The translations under genes were made by a program, and so were the position numbers. Positions 1-13,204 of a stretch of 64,000 bases of DNA are shown piece by piece. The stretch spans positions 94,810,721 through 94,874,720 of the forward strand of contig CM064861.1 of the NCBI GenBank assembly GCA_032719365.1, in the 5' to 3' direction. Source of the DNA: Prinsepia uniflora (lineage: Eukaryota; Streptophyta; Magnoliopsida; Rosales; Rosaceae). The first letter of the stretch is position 1; every line of letters starts with the position of its first letter. The notes below the pieces were generated by a model. That model saw nothing but the letters and a program-made list of their open reading frames with translations, did no database searches and was not told where the DNA came from.

Positions 1-129
1 AAAAACATTGTCGAAGAGATCGATGACGATGGATAAGTGGGAAAGAAATAAGTGAGTTACTAATTGATGTTATGGAACGGGTCTTGTCGAGATTGTAAAT
101 AAGACGGGCATTGAGGACCAGGGTTTTAT

Positions 130-631
130 TAAGGATGTTAATTTTTGACACGATTCGAAATTCGCACGATATTTACCCTGGTCAACCTACATGATGAAAA
201 TTTTGGGTAATTTTTGGGTCAATCCGTTATGACACGTTTAATAAACGGGTGGATTTCGGGTTAACCAATTTAATAAATGAATAGGGTTTGGATTGACCTG
301 TTAATCCGTATAATGACCTATATATTGACTTATTTAATAAACGTATGATTACTAACTCATATATCTACCTAAATACCTATTAAATCTTATAGTTTAAATA
401 GACTAAACATGTTAAATATGTTAAACGGGTCATATGTTAAATGAGTTTCCAGTATGACCTATTTATTAAAAAGGTTATACGGGTTACCTGGGTCATTAAC
501 AGGTTGGGTTCGGGTTGGACATCCTTAACACGATTATTAAACGGATCGGGTTCAGATTAGGCATATTTGGATAAAACAGAATTCATGACACGATACGAAC
601 CCGACACGACACGATCAATTGCCAGCCCTAC
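130..631. mobile_element. hAT-like MITE, about 0.5 kb
   Basis: The ends are imperfect inverted repeats: the left starts TAAGGATGTTAATT and the complement of the right starts TAGGGCTGGCAATT. They are flanked by the 8-bp direct repeat ggttttat at 122-129 and 632-639, with one extra base at the right junction. Subterminal regions are rich in GACACGA/CGTGTC motifs, typical of non-autonomous hAT elements. There is no transposase ORF. The class assignment is inferred from the target-site size and ends. Confidence 0.68.
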
Positions 632-639
632 GGTTTTAT

Positions 640-1826
640 CAAGCGATTGCATTGAGGACAAGTGTTTTATCGAGCGATTGGAGGTAACGTTTGGCATTGG
701 TCAGGTCAGGCAAGTTTACTCAAATTTTTTGGGCTTCGATCAGGCCAGTCTGAAATTGTGTCGTTATTTGAAAAGTGCTAGGCTGAGTCGAGTGGATTTT
801 GTCACATATATGAAAGCCAAACATTTTAATGGGCAAGGTTCTTATCGGGATTCATGAGCTGGATCTAATAAGTCTACTCGAATCGAGCTCAATTGGACTT
901 TTAAAATGACTAAATCAACTAATTTCGGATTTGAGAAAAAATATATAAATATGAAGGGAAAAAATATAGTAAAAAAGAGGATACTCGAGGGTACGAAAAC
1001 GTGGCCTCGTTTCAACCCAATCGAAAAATGTTGTGTTGAAGCGGAATTGAGTTAGGTAAATTAGAATTTAAGTTAGATTGGATCAAAGAGTTTTCCTCAC
1101 ATTTCTGCTTTCAACTTCATTACTAGCCAAAGGGTTTTCCAGCTCGAGGCCTTTATTCCAGCATGTTCTTATAAGTTACACTATTTTATATCCGGTCGTA
1201 GATAAAGACATTATTTTTTATACAATTTATATCGAAGAAACGAGCCAGATTATTCCAAATATTCCAATATAGTCTTCGTTGAATCAAAACGGCAAAATCT
1301 CGTATATAACATATGGAGAAAAATAACATTATGTCATTATACTAAGTGGCTAGAGACATGGTTGACTTCACACATTTTTATCAAGCTCTTTTCCTCTCTT
1401 CTCATGTGCGAGCTTTCAACTTTTGTAAACCGGCAAATATGTCAATACTCAATATACGTACCTTTCTATATTTTTTTCTTCTCAAAAACATCAGGTCTTA
1501 TACAAAGCTCTTAATAAAGCTAGACTTTTGTAACGAACGAAATTTATACTCAATGTATAAAAGTAAATTTCCACTGTACTCAATGTACAAAATGTATCGT
1601 GTCATTACCAACGGACTTGTTCATAGAGTGAAATCTATACTCAATACACAAAATGTATTGTCTCAAATATTTTCGAATTAAAAAAAAAAACCCCAAAAGG
1701 ATGAAAACTAATTATACCAAATTGAACCACCCAAATACGTTTATAAAAATTAAACATTGCGAGATTGATTTAGCCAGTTTCTCTCCTTAACTTCTACCCT
1801 CTTGCCCACAGAGCTTCATTAAATTT
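640..1826. other. Gene-free AT-rich stretch
   Basis: Short open frames occur here but none shows a recognisable domain, codon pattern or splice context. Nothing supportable was seen. Confidence 0.5.
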
Positions 1827-2945
1827 AGAACTATTTATAAATTAGTCTAGTTTTTATGTATAACATGTAAAATGGTCCACTTAACATATAAAATGGTTCA
1901 TTTACTATATTATTAAGAATTTTATTGTGTTTTTTATTTTTTTATTCTTTTAAGTATTATAATATCATTTATACATTTTTTAGATGTGGATAAGAAACTT
2001 TTTAAATTTAAATATTAATATTTTATATTTAACTTTTTAATTTTTTAATTTTTTTATAAGATAATTTTATTTGGGAATGCATTATCAATTAACTAATCAT
2101 TTTATCCACCAATATTTTCAGATTCTAATCGATTTTGTTATAGAATTACAGGTATTTTGTTTATCTTATTAAATTATTTTATTTTATTTCTTTGTAGGTA
2201 ATTTAACATTACGTATATTTCTTACTTGTCTATTATTTTTGAGAGGTTCATTATGTATTATCTACCTATCGCAACGTAACAATCCTACTTAACTCATTCA
2301 TAATGTACCTATCTTAGCTTAACAATCCTACTTAACTTATCCATAATTTACCTACTGCAGTAGTAATACTCAACAATATTCATAACAATTAAGCACAGGT
2401 AAAAACAAACAGCAATCAAATGACCACAACCATGAATAGCAACATTCAACACAAGAAATAACAAAAATAAATACCTTCTACGCAACAACAAAAAACACAA
2501 GAAATCAGAGGAATAAAGAAACGAACTAAAATTTTCCTAAATCAGGTACTTTATATTTATATACCTACTTCAAAAAAGTAACACATCATTTGAATTCCTC
2601 CAAATTCTTCATATCTGACAGACGATAGACTAAATTCAAAATCAAAATTTTAAACAATCGGATAAGAAACCCTAGGAAATTCAAGCAAAAGAAACAAGTT
2701 AATGAGCAACAAAAAAGAAACTTGAGTTTGATAAACCCTAAAATTATGGATTTTGTTTGCTCACATTTTGCAGAATATGTAATGGCATATGTTCGTAATT
2801 TTTGAAGAAATATAGGACTAAAAGTAATGCTGGATTTTGATATACAATTAAAAAATCAGAATTAATGTTAATTACTGTTACTATTTACTCTAATGGACTA
2901 ATCTATAATTTGGACTCTAAAATAGGACCTAATTATAATTACCCC
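1827..2945 (+). repeat. Dispersed repeat, copy 1
   Basis: This AT-rich block resembles 49395-50104 in the same orientation. Both start with a run like ataaattagt, followed by gtataacat.taaaat, share internal pieces such as cttctatttgaga and ctaatgct, and end in taattacccc. The first and last about 20 bases are loosely inverted copies of each other, which suggests a MITE-like element. The family is not recognised. Confidence 0.5.
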
Positions 2946-3708
2946 TTAAATTTATCATATTTAAAGCAAGTGAAAATATCATACTTACATCATTAATAAA
3001 AGAAAAATTACGTATAATATATTATATTTCATGACCAACATGTTAATTTTTTACAAAAATTGAATATATAGAAGGAGAAAACAATAATAATAAGATTTAT
3101 TATTTATAATTTTTTACCAACATGTTAATTTTCGTACTCGCCGTGAAAAATCTTCACAATTCCTACAAACAGCAAACAAAATCGATCTTAATTATTGTCA
3201 TATTCTAGATTATCAGTAATACCATTTTAATATAAAAAAAGACGTGTCAAAATTTATTGTACTTTATATGCGCGTACATCTTTTATGAGCATAATTAAAC
3301 ATAATATTTTATTAATTTTACGTATATATTATTTTGTTCACCACCGTGATAAATATTATTATATTTTCGTCACCATATATCATGGTGAATATATTATTGA
3401 ATACTAACAAATATATATAGTCACTTGACTTTTGTTGTCAAATCCAATAACAAAATTACGTGTGCATAACGAACCTATGTGGACATAGATAAGTGCAAAG
3501 ATCTTTGTCGACAATACAATTCTAATTAGATCACCTGGAAACACCGACATTTTAGAATTTAAGGAAGAAGCTGAGGTAATTACTAATTAATGGACTGGTC
3601 CTCTATTTCTGCTGGCAGCTGATCGAGGGAAATTTAAAAAGTGTACGATGCATGGTTATTCTATGATAATCATAATTAAGAGAGTATTATAATAATAATT
3701 AACTATAT
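2946..3708. other. Gene-free AT-rich stretch
   Basis: No coding signal, tRNA or bounded repeat was recognised. Confidence 0.5.
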
Positions 3709-3762
3709 ATTGCTCCATTATTGATCTAGCTAGTGCGCTTCTGCAAAGAAAAAAGGTAAATT
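3709..3762 (+). repeat. Direct repeat flanking a composite insertion, left copy
   Basis: This segment of about 54 bp begins attgctccattatt and reappears with small changes at 4441-4498. The two copies bracket about 0.68 kb of LTR and LINE fragments. It is too long for an ordinary target-site duplication. Confidence 0.6.
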
Positions 3763-3791
3763 ATCCTGCTCGAAGGAAGAAAGGCGTAGGA

Positions 3792-4186
3792 TGTTAGATG
3801 TGCGGAAAATATCGCATATTGGGAAAGCACAACTACAATTTGTGCCTTAGATGATCTTGAGTTACTCCCTCCATTATCAATTGATTTTGGGGTGGAACAC
3901 TGGAACCTGAACTTTTTACATGGTATTAGAACGGGGGTTATCCCACGTGATAGGTTTAACCGTTACACATACCCATTCAAATCGTCACGTGATAGACTGA
4001 AAAATTCGCCACACTTGAGGGGGACGTGTTGAGATGTGAGGAAAATGTCCCACATTGGAAAAACACAACCACAATTTGTGCCTTATATCGTGGGCTACTT
4101 CTTCTATTGTAAATTGGTTTTGCGGTGGAACATCAACTTCTTGCATGGGCTACACGTACCCATTCAAATCGTCACGTGATAGGCTG
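3792..4186 (+). repeat. Two tandem LTR-like fragments (TRIM/Copia type)
   Basis: Two related units, 3792-4000 and 4027-4186, each open with TGTT(G)AGATGTG followed by a version of the cccacattgg motif. That motif is common at the 5' end of plant TRIM and Copia LTRs. Both units close with tacccattcaaatcgtcacg. No internal retroelement coding region is present. The pair may be two LTR relics or a tandemly duplicated one. Confidence 0.55.
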
Positions 4187-4289
4187 GAAAATCGTACAAA
4201 ATTTAACGGTGCAATGAATGTGGCCTCATTAAAAACTTACCGGGAATTTTAATCCAAATGAAGAAAACAAAATATCACACATACGAAAT

Positions 4290-4440
4290 TACCAATTCAA
4301 AGAACCCTCAATGAGTACATCAACAACTAAAACAGAGGAATCAGAGGGTTTGACACAAAACTTCTGGGTGAATATGAACTCCCAATTTAGCTAATCGATC
4401 CGCCACGGAATTGGCCTCCCACTTGGAGAAAACGAGTTGG
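4290..4440 (-). pseudogene. LINE RNase H tail fragment
   Basis: Read on the minus strand, about 4384-4440 encodes KWEANSVADRLAKLG, the typical C-terminal end of the RNase H domain of plant non-LTR retrotransposons. A stop follows soon after. It is a short relic ending exactly at the right-hand direct repeat (4441). Confidence 0.6.
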
Positions 4441-4498
4441 ATTGCTCCATTATTATAAATCTAGTGCGCAGGCTTGTGCAAAAAAAAAAAAAGGTTAA
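4441..4498 (+). repeat. Direct repeat flanking a composite insertion, right copy
   Basis: This is the second copy of the segment at 3709-3762, sharing attgctccattatt, ctagtgcgc and the A-rich end before ggt. It differs by a few substitutions and indels. Confidence 0.6.
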
Positions 4499-5290
4499 TG
4501 TAAAAAATGGATATATGCACACACGGCACACGCTTTAGATTAATTAATAGAGCAAGCTATAGTACACAGTGTTTGAATCAATGAAAACTCTCATATTATT
4601 TCGTGAATAAAATCTTAGATTTGAAGATTTGGTGGTTGAATCGCTTCATTGGAGAAAATCCTACCCGTTCTCTCTAAAAAATATATATTGAATAATCCAA
4701 CTAATCTCGGAGTCAAGTTCGCCTAAATCTATTCATCTATAGGCAAGCTTCATTTTCTTGTACTATCTTTATGGTGTCGATCATGCTCATGAATTTTTGC
4801 TTCCCAACGAGTCAAGCTGTAGGTGAAGCTCTTGCTTTCAGGAGCTAGTTATGCTGTAATAGGGTTTTTGCTCGTGATTCAACCTTGTGTGTTTTGATTG
4901 AGCGAATGCAGTCCTTCATTTGCAGTGGTGATGTCAATCGCGATGGATCGAAACATCTTTGATATAATATGGACGATATTCCTCATTATCGTCGGAATTA
5001 CGTAGAGGCATTGATAAGGTATGATATGCAGTGACAACATCGGTGGTTATTGCTCATAAAATATTTGTGTGTTTTTTGGGGCTAATTTTGTCCTTTTAGG
5101 TTTGCACACTATATTATTTTGTATGTTATTGTCTCTAATCATTTCAACATACGTTGAACCTAAATATTAAAAGTATTTACCATATTTATTGTCAAGCTAT
5201 TACAATTTAACTTGTCTTTATTTTATCTCATGGTTCCATTAATGAAATTTCTTATTTTCTCAGCAAAAAAAAAAATAAAAAAAATTACTT
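4499..5290. other. Intergenic stretch ending in a possible LINE 3' tail
   Basis: No gene was recognised. At about 5230-5282 the text attaatgaaatttcttatt runs into a poly-A tract, which looks like the 3' end of a plus-strand LINE. No coding part of such an element is visible, so this is a weak call. Confidence 0.3.
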
Positions 5291-5564
5291 CATGGCACAT
5301 GATCATTTCTCTTGCCTCATTTTACCAACTTAAATATTACAATAATTATAAAATCAAATTAAATTTTAAAATTACAATAATCTAAGAAGCATACATATGT
5401 AATGAAATTACAATACACAGAGAAATTAAATATTTATTAGAAAATATATAGAGGCCAAGATACATGCTTTCTAACACAATTAATTAATTAAGATTCTAAT
5501 TAACTTATCTCGTGTTATAAGGCCTATACCGGTTAATTATGCCACGTACGCACACTCAAATGAG

Positions 5565-7804
5565 TCAATCATAATTAAACCAAAATTTAAGTTGCTCCAA
5601 ATCCCAAATTGCATCATTGTCAATGGCCATTGGCAAGGTTTCACTGGCTTCCCCTAGCTGTGACGTGGCAGCGGCCGGTTGATGAGTGGGATCATGGTCA
5701 CCGGAGGATGTTGAAGTACTATCGCCCGATGAGATTATGTTGGTTCTCTCTGTCGCCGTGAGAATAGGGTTCGTGGTTCGTGATGTTGAAGGCTGATCAT
5801 TGTGATTTGCGCCACGTTGATGGCGTTGAGGTGGTTGATTAATATTGACCGCAGGATTATTTCCCATGATCTCAACCCCATGGGGTCGTCTGTCAAATGC
5901 CCTAAGGATTTTCGATTTCTTGTACACTCGGCATAGGCTGTACTCTTGACTCAGCTGCATGCCAAAATATATACACAATAAATCAATATGAACTCTTGTC
6001 TCAATTACTACATACGTACATATATATATATAGTTTACAAATGCTGGAAACTAAAATACAGAGGAAGAGATTCTGTAATTGTGGAATTCAAAATCACATG
6101 AATTCTGGTTCAACAGTAATTTCACGCCATATAAAATTAGGAATTTAACAATAGCAAATAGATGATTTTGTTTGGAAATCCAAATTCAAATAAGGAGATA
6201 GATTTCACTTATATTTATGTGTAATTTTTATTAGGGATGGGCACGCTGCAGTTTTATATGGATATTAGCAATACCTAAATCTAAAGTATTAAAATTTTAA
6301 CGGTACCATATAGTTTGGATCGATATAGAAAATTTAGGCATAATAAAAAATTTGTAGCATATAAAATCGAGCACCAAAATATCTAGATGATTAGAATATA
6401 TAATTATATATGATAGATTGAAAAATTAACAAAATTATTATATTCATTAAGTCTGATTTAGATTTAATGGATTTTCAAAATGAAAATTCAAAACCAAATC
6501 ATTATTGACATAGCGGTTTTAATTTTCAAATCGTTTGACTTGTATCCGGCAAAACCAAACCGTTGTATAAATAACAGTTTGGAGTAAATATGTTAATAGT
6601 TTTAACAGATTTATACTCACTCTTGATGGATAAATAACTATTCTTTTTAATATATACGATTTCATGTTTGATGGATGTAATTTTCCTAAAATTTTGAATA
6701 ATACTCATAAGATTCTATGAATTTTTTTTAATAATACTTGTAAAATTCATATATAATATATACATTTTTATTTATTATTTATGTATTAATTTCTAATAAA
6801 TTTTTAAGAAAATCTACTAATAATAAAAAAAAACTTTATATAAGGAAGAAATTTCCAGCGATACTATATATATATCAATTGAATCAATTGAATAACATGG
6901 TGCAACATGTAGCTAAGAATTTACGTACCGGAGGCGCAGCAGCAGTACTAGTAGGGTTTGATGAGAAGGCCGCCGTTGACGGTTGATTAAGGTCACCGTG
7001 GCTGCCTCCGGCATGAGCTTCATGGTCAATGGCTTTGTATTCGTTCATCTTCCACTCGGTTTTCCTTCCATGAGGAGCTCTACCACAATAAAAGACCATG
7101 GTTCTTTTGAGGCCGATGGCTCGGTTGTAATTTGAAGAATAGACATAACTCGGTGACCCGGTGGCCTTCCAATACCCAGTGGTGGTGAGTCGCCTCGGTC
7201 GACCTCCTCGAGCTTCACTCTCTTGCATTGGGATGAAGAAGAACCACTGCTCTGGATCTCCATGGCACGCCGCTCCCGAAAATTCTATATATAAGAAATA
7301 ACAAAATTAATATAAAGAAAATAAAGTTCACAATGATATATATATATATATATATATATTCTTCTTCCATCGCCTTACTTCAATTCCAGGTGTCTGTTGT
7401 CTTGCATATAAAGTAAATTTTTTTTTAGTGGTTTCTCAATTCCCTTAAAGAAATGGTTAGTATTAGATCCCTAATTAAGGAAGGTGAAATGCAGATTAAG
7501 AGCCACATAATATAATGAGGTTATTAGTGTAAGATCCAAATAGCTAGCTTGGCTAATGATATATATAAAATGGAAGTAATTTAAGAGTTAAGAAATCACG
7601 AATCCTCCATGGCCATAAGAGTAGAATTTGCATCTTACGTGGGAGATCCCATGGATTATAGTCGTAAATGTAAAGGACAGGTATGACTTCGTCCATGACA
7701 CGGTTAAGATCCTCCCGCCGCCCTTCAAGCTTTTTCTGCAAGTAAAATGAAACCAGCTCTTCCTCCGTAGGGTAAAATCTATACCCAGGTGGCATCTCCT
7801 CCAT
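5565..7804 (-). CDS. NAC090-like: NAC-domain transcription factor, NAC090-like
   Basis: Three exons join in frame: 7804-7639, 7284-6929 and 5954-5565, giving 303 residues. Splice borders are GT-AG at c|gtaag, ag|aattttcg, g|gtacgt and cag|ctgag. The NAC domain runs from residue 4. Subdomain A is PPGYRFYPTEEELVSFYL, followed by IPVLYIYDYNPWDLP, CHGDPEQWFFFIP, EARGGRP, GYWKATGS, KRTMVFYCGRAPHGRKTEWKM split across C/D, and SLCRVYKKSK. The RAFDRRP-GVE stretch after the domain and the IWDLEQL tail match the ANAC090 subgroup. NAC proteins are nuclear DNA-binding regulators; in Arabidopsis NAC090 affects salicylate-linked leaf senescence (family knowledge). An unusual Ser/Ala/Pro-rich insertion of about 35 residues separates NEYKAID from EYSLCRVY. 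I see no disruption. Confidence 0.93.
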
Positions 7805-8640
7805 TGCTGCTCGCTGGATGGTTTTTCGATCTTCGACGAAGACGACGACGAAGATATTCTCTGGTGTGTTATTGAGTTACTTTAATTATTTTTTCACTTA
7901 CGTGGACATAGACATAGATATGGATCTGATTCATCAGATGTGTATATATATAGATATGATTGCTGGAGAGAATGAAGTTAGGCAAATGAGCAAAAAAAAA
8001 AAAAGAAGGTGAAGCCGAGTGAAAGCAAGGAGAGGCAACTTGAGTTTGCTACGAAACTTCCACGAGCTTGTGCACCGAAGAAAATATATCCTTGTTTTTA
8101 TATTTGCTTCCACGAGCTCGCTAAATAATTTTTTATATTTGTGATGGTTAAAATTGTTTGGTCGTACAAATTAATAATATTGTTTTTAAGAAATCAAATG
8201 AGGGTTGATTTATGATTTCAAATAATTAACTTGTGACCGACTGATTTTTTAAATGTTGTAATTATATAGTGAATTCTTTAAACTATGACACTTAATTTAC
8301 GGGCTCCGTCCGGTTAAATTTTCTGACCTAACTTCCTTTAGATGCTATAACGTGACTTCCGTTGAATGTTCTAACCAAAACTGACATTCCCCATGTCGAC
8401 ATGCAACGCTTTGAGGTCCATATTTGGTTTTGCAAAAACATGAATATAATCTCCCTCGGGCGCTCTCAATTATCGGATGTTGATTGGAAGAAAATATGCA
8501 CCATGAATTTAAGAATATCTGCGAAATTTTACCTAATATGTTTGAGTTTAATGTAATTTTATCGAATAACATGAATAATCATAATTTCCAAAAATATTAA
8601 CCATAAAACTTATGTTTCACTATATATACATACATACATA
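7805..8640. other. NAC gene upstream region
   Basis: This is presumed promoter and 5' leader of the minus-strand NAC gene. The first part holds (CGA/GAA)-rich runs and an A11 run near 7990. No further gene was seen. Confidence 0.4.
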
Positions 8641-8999
8641 AAGAGTCGGTCCAATAATTTGGAGATCTAAGGCGAAAATTATAAAAGTGTCCCATAATCT
8701 ATATTTACACCCAAAAAAATAGTTTTTTTTTTCCATATTTTTTTATCTTCCTAGCAATATCCTAAAAAAATTCAAGAATTTAAGCACATCAGTCATACAT
8801 ATAAAATATAGGCATCTTGCAGTATTATATCTTTTATAAAACGGTGAAATTTTATCAAAATTTAGAGTTTGGATTTTAGTGACTTCATAAGACAAACAAA
8901 TTTTTTCTATAAAAATAAGTTAAAATTAAAAATTTTGAGCTCTCCTAATCCATGAATCCAAAGTAGTCGCTCTTGTGACCCTAGATCAATGGCCGCCCT
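8641..8999. mobile_element. Putative MITE, about 0.36 kb
   Basis: The left end is AAGAGTCGGTCC and the complement of the right end is AGGGCGGCC. Both sides carry the 9-bp direct repeat acatacata (8632-8640 and 9000-9008). A 9-bp duplication would suit a Mutator-like element, and 8 bp an hAT. The left flank is itself a cata microsatellite, so the duplication is weaker evidence than it looks. There is no coding capacity. Confidence 0.45.
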
Positions 9000-9008
9000 A
9001 CATACATA

Positions 9009-12000
9009 GTACGTAGTACACATGTTTAGAACAAAGATATATAATCAAAAAATATATATAAGAACAGAAAACCAGAAGTAAAAGATGAATTTAACGTATT
9101 TTCATTCATCTCACTATTCTTTTTTATTTTTCATCGATCACGTTCGAAGAACAGAAAATAAAACATATGTAAAATAGTTAAATATAATTATCAAACCAAG
9201 CATTAAGATAAAACAAATTTTGAACGACAAAAAACCAGAATTATTTTTAGCAAAGTGGCAGAGAATGGAGGGGATGATTCCCACACTGTTGCAGAATCGT
9301 AAAAGCAGCTGCGGACACGCTCTTTTCTTCTTCAATATTCTTCACACGACTTCAACTTGGACCCCAACACAGGAGATATCGGGGGGGCTAAAGAGGGGCT
9401 TTCAAATTAGAGTCTCTTACATTCCTCAAGTCTTAAAGGATTTATATATATATATAAAATTCACGATCGACATGAGAAATTCAGGGGTGATTCACCAAGG
9501 TTAATAAAGGCATATTACTATATGAGGAGATTGTTTATTGTATTGTTATTAGGATATGACTAGTGAGTCAAATTAGATAACTAATTAAATTTAATTATTT
9601 TTAATAGGATATAATTAGAAAAATATAAACAGAAATAAGGTTGGTCTAAACTTTTGAAGGTTCGTGATAAAAATACAAAAAACATGCTCTTAATTTACAC
9701 ACCGAAACATTAAAAACGTCAATTTTAATAAATTGATTATTTCATTTTTATACTATAAGGTCTCGTTAAAATCTTATTAGGGAAAACATATTGAGACAAA
9801 ACACGTAACAAAGAAAAAAAATCTCATGTCCGAAACAATACATTTAGTTAAAAAAACAAATTCTTTGTTTCTAACTTGTACATATTCAAGACTATTAGAG
9901 TATAAACTTTCATATTCAGTACAAATATTTCAAATAAGAACTCCACTATTTAAAAAACTTGAGCCAACATCAAATTTACATAGTACAATATTGTTTATTT
10001 ATCTACATAATTTATTTATTTATTTATTTATTATATATATATATATATATATATATTTGGACTTATTTTGGATTCTATAATATTTTGGGCCTAGGACTTG
10101 TGCCCTTTGGGTGCCTCCTTTCGGCCAGCCCTAGGCAGGACCAAGGGGATTTTGAGGTTAGGGCCCGCCACAAGGGAGGACAAAAGAGGCACATGCCCTT
10201 GGCCTATAACAATATGGGGCTAAAAATTAAACTCAAAATTATTAATATATTTTATATATAATATATATATATAGTTGATAAATAAATATTATAAGAGTGT
10301 GTAAGTTTGAATTGATTCAAATTCTTTAAATAGTGGACAAGTTGCTTGTATTGAATATGAAAATTGTATTTTCTAGCCTTGAATGCGGATATTTTTATTC
10401 ATGTATAAGTTAGAAATATTTTTTTAAAACTGAATTTAATGTTTTGGACATGAGGTACTTTTTTTTTTTGTCATGAGTTTATCCAATAGATTTTCCTTAA
10501 CAAATGTTTGAACGAAATTTCATATTATAAAAATTAAATAATCAGTTTATAAAAATTTACATTTTTAGTTGTATGTTGAGTTGACCATTAAGGGTACATT
10601 TTTTATTTTTACCTCAAGTCTTCAAATATTTGGACTAGCCCTATCCAAGACAATTCCAGAAGGGAAGCACGGTGTGCTGAAGTGTTTGGCATTTCCTCCC
10701 CCGTGCCAGCTCGTGCTTTGCTGACCTATCGCGTGGTAATTTGAGATGACCATAAGTTGCTTAGGAGGGTCTATTACAATATATGACACCATTATTAATT
10801 ACTATCATTTAAGAACTTTTGGATCCTAGTTTTTAAGTCCATAAATGCTAGAAATTCATATTGATCTCTAATCTAGGCTGTCAATGTAAATAAAAACAAC
10901 AATTTTGAGTAAAAATTTAAAGAAATAAAATACTAATTTACAGATTGGCTAGTAATATAACGTTAGAATGTTAGAAATCTATAACATTCTATGCAATGTT
11001 GGTATATTACTACCTAACAGTAACCCTCACCATTTGGCCCAGAAATTCATGGGCTTGTGGGTACCCGATAGGCCCGGTGACAAAAAACCTGACTCGGCCC
11101 GTTATGGGCCAGCCCGACCCGCATATTGACAAACTGGACTAGGGCTTAGGGTATTCAAACCCAATAGACCCGATAAGCCCAGCCAAATCCGCCCATGTAC
11201 ACCTAACCCATAAGCCCTAATATATAAAATAATTATAAATTAAGAATTAACACATAGTCAAATTTTATTACTACTATTTCAGCCCAAACCCAAACTCAAC
11301 CTAGTTTTTATATACAGCTCCACATTCCACTATTCTATTTTTACCAAAACGGTTACTTGGGTCATTGCAATTTGATATAGGGAATTCACCAAATTCACTC
11401 TTTTTGACCCACTTTGATTCTGATACTTTTACTACACTGAGTGACAATTAGGAGTAGCATAGTTCCACAAAGAATCTCTCAGGAGCTAGTCTTTTGGGTA
11501 ACTCTTCATAGAATTTACTACAATTCAAGTAGATTTGTGATTAGTGACCAACTTACCATGTTTCGACTTTGTGGTCGAAATGTTAAGTCAATTTTCCAAA
11601 CCCAATAAGTCCCTCCTTACCTTGTCACAATATTCAATAATGATATTAGAGATAAACACCATAAAAATACAAAAATTAAACCATAAACCTTAAGTCATAA
11701 TCAACATCACCACCCCTACCTAAAAACCTCCACCACCGCTACGTAGACATCCCTCATCATACTTATCCCTCCTGCTATCCTTTAAAACTTTCCATACTCT
11801 ACCGTTAAATTCCAAAATAATATATATTTTATTTTTAGTTTTAAAAAATCAATTATAATAAATAAGTTTAATCATAAAACTGTTTTAAGTCTAATTATAA
11901 AAGTAAAAGTTAAAATCATAATGTATAAAAAGATGACAATAAATATACATAGCTAAAAATAATAAAATGACTTTAGAGTAAAGAATTATTATATTTTAAT

Positions 12001-12323
12001 TTTTAATTTTTAAATAAAAAATTAATTAATAATTTACTATTTAAATTATTCTATTGGAAAGATAAAAATCAACAAATATATTTGGACTTCAAATAAAATG
12101 TCAAATCCAACGTGTTAGCAGATCACGTTCACCATCGGGGTACTTTCATCGAAATTATTTCCTGAAGTGCTTCTGGACCAAACAAAAGTACGGCAATAAC
12201 ATGCACACGGTTGGAGATTGCAAAATTTTATTCGCGCCCACTTTTCTCCCCCAAAGAAAACAACGAACAATTAACAGCTGCAAGAAAATTACTTGCATCA
12301 AATTTCGGGTAGATGCGTGTACT
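9009..12323. other. Gene-free region with a (TA)n tract and a GGCCCG-rich patch
   Basis: A (TA)n run lies near 10032-10055. At about 11035-11215 many GGCCCG/CCCGAC/AAGCCC motifs occur in both orientations, as in subterminal regions of hAT MITEs, but I could not find paired ends or a target-site duplication. No gene was recognised. Confidence 0.4.
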
Positions 12324-13204
12324 CGTATAGCCAGGGATGCAAATGTCGACGGAATCGCCGATATATCGGTTTTTCCGGTCGACGGCAGGTAAGGCGGGGG
12401 TGAAGCTCTATCTTCCACCAATATCGACGATTTCAGGAAATATCGACGGATATCGTCGATTTCCGGCGATATTGACCGAAACCAACGAGATTGGACCTAG
12501 CCCACCGAACCCCCAATTGAATTTCGGCAGTGAAATACCGAAGTAAAAAAAAAAAAGGAAATCGTACAAATACAATCACGGATTGAACAGAAAATATGGA
12601 AATCACAGACTCAATCAAGCATAGATTCATACTGCATGTTTGTATCCATCAATTATGTTCACGGATGAAGAGAAAAATTGAAGAAAAAAAATAAAGATTG
12701 TTCACGGACGGACTCACCACTTCAAGCATAAATTGGGGGCGAAGAAACGAAGAAAAACTCGAACCCAGCCCACCACTGATCTTCCGACGTCGACCCGAAG
12801 CCATTCGAACCACCGCTGCAACCAGATTTCCCGGTTCTCCACTTCGCACGACGCGTCGGAGGACGACTGACGGCCACAGCTCCACCCCTTTCTGGTCTCC
12901 TCCGTCTCGCCCTCACCGTCACCAGTCGCCGTCTCGCCCTCACCGTCACCAGTCGTCGTCGCCGCCCGCCTCGGTCCAGTCGCCCCTCTCCTTTTCCTCA
13001 GCTTGCGAAGAAATCGATTATATCGATTGAACTGAGGAATAGAGGAAGACGACTTCTCCTGTTAAGTAAAAATGATTTTAAGGAACGAAACGCGCCTTTC
13101 GTTCCATTTTTAAAAAAAAAAAAAATTATTTACATATTTTTTTAATTATTTATTTGTCATAATTAAATATATCATTTATTATTTATTTTGTTTGTTAACT
13201 CCAA

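Noticed and set aside
567..857. 96-codon frame at the right end of the first MITE
   Set aside because: It spans the MITE end, starts at a non-ATG codon and has no motif.
11035..11215. Another hAT MITE based on GGCCCG motifs
   Set aside because: Paired ends and a target-site duplication could not be found.
12698..13030. Arg/Ser/Pro-rich reading frame of 110 codons in the hAT element
   Set aside because: It begins at TTG, not ATG, lies inside the transposon, overlaps other open frames on both strands in GC-rich text, and contains a 27-bp tandem repeat. No domain was found.
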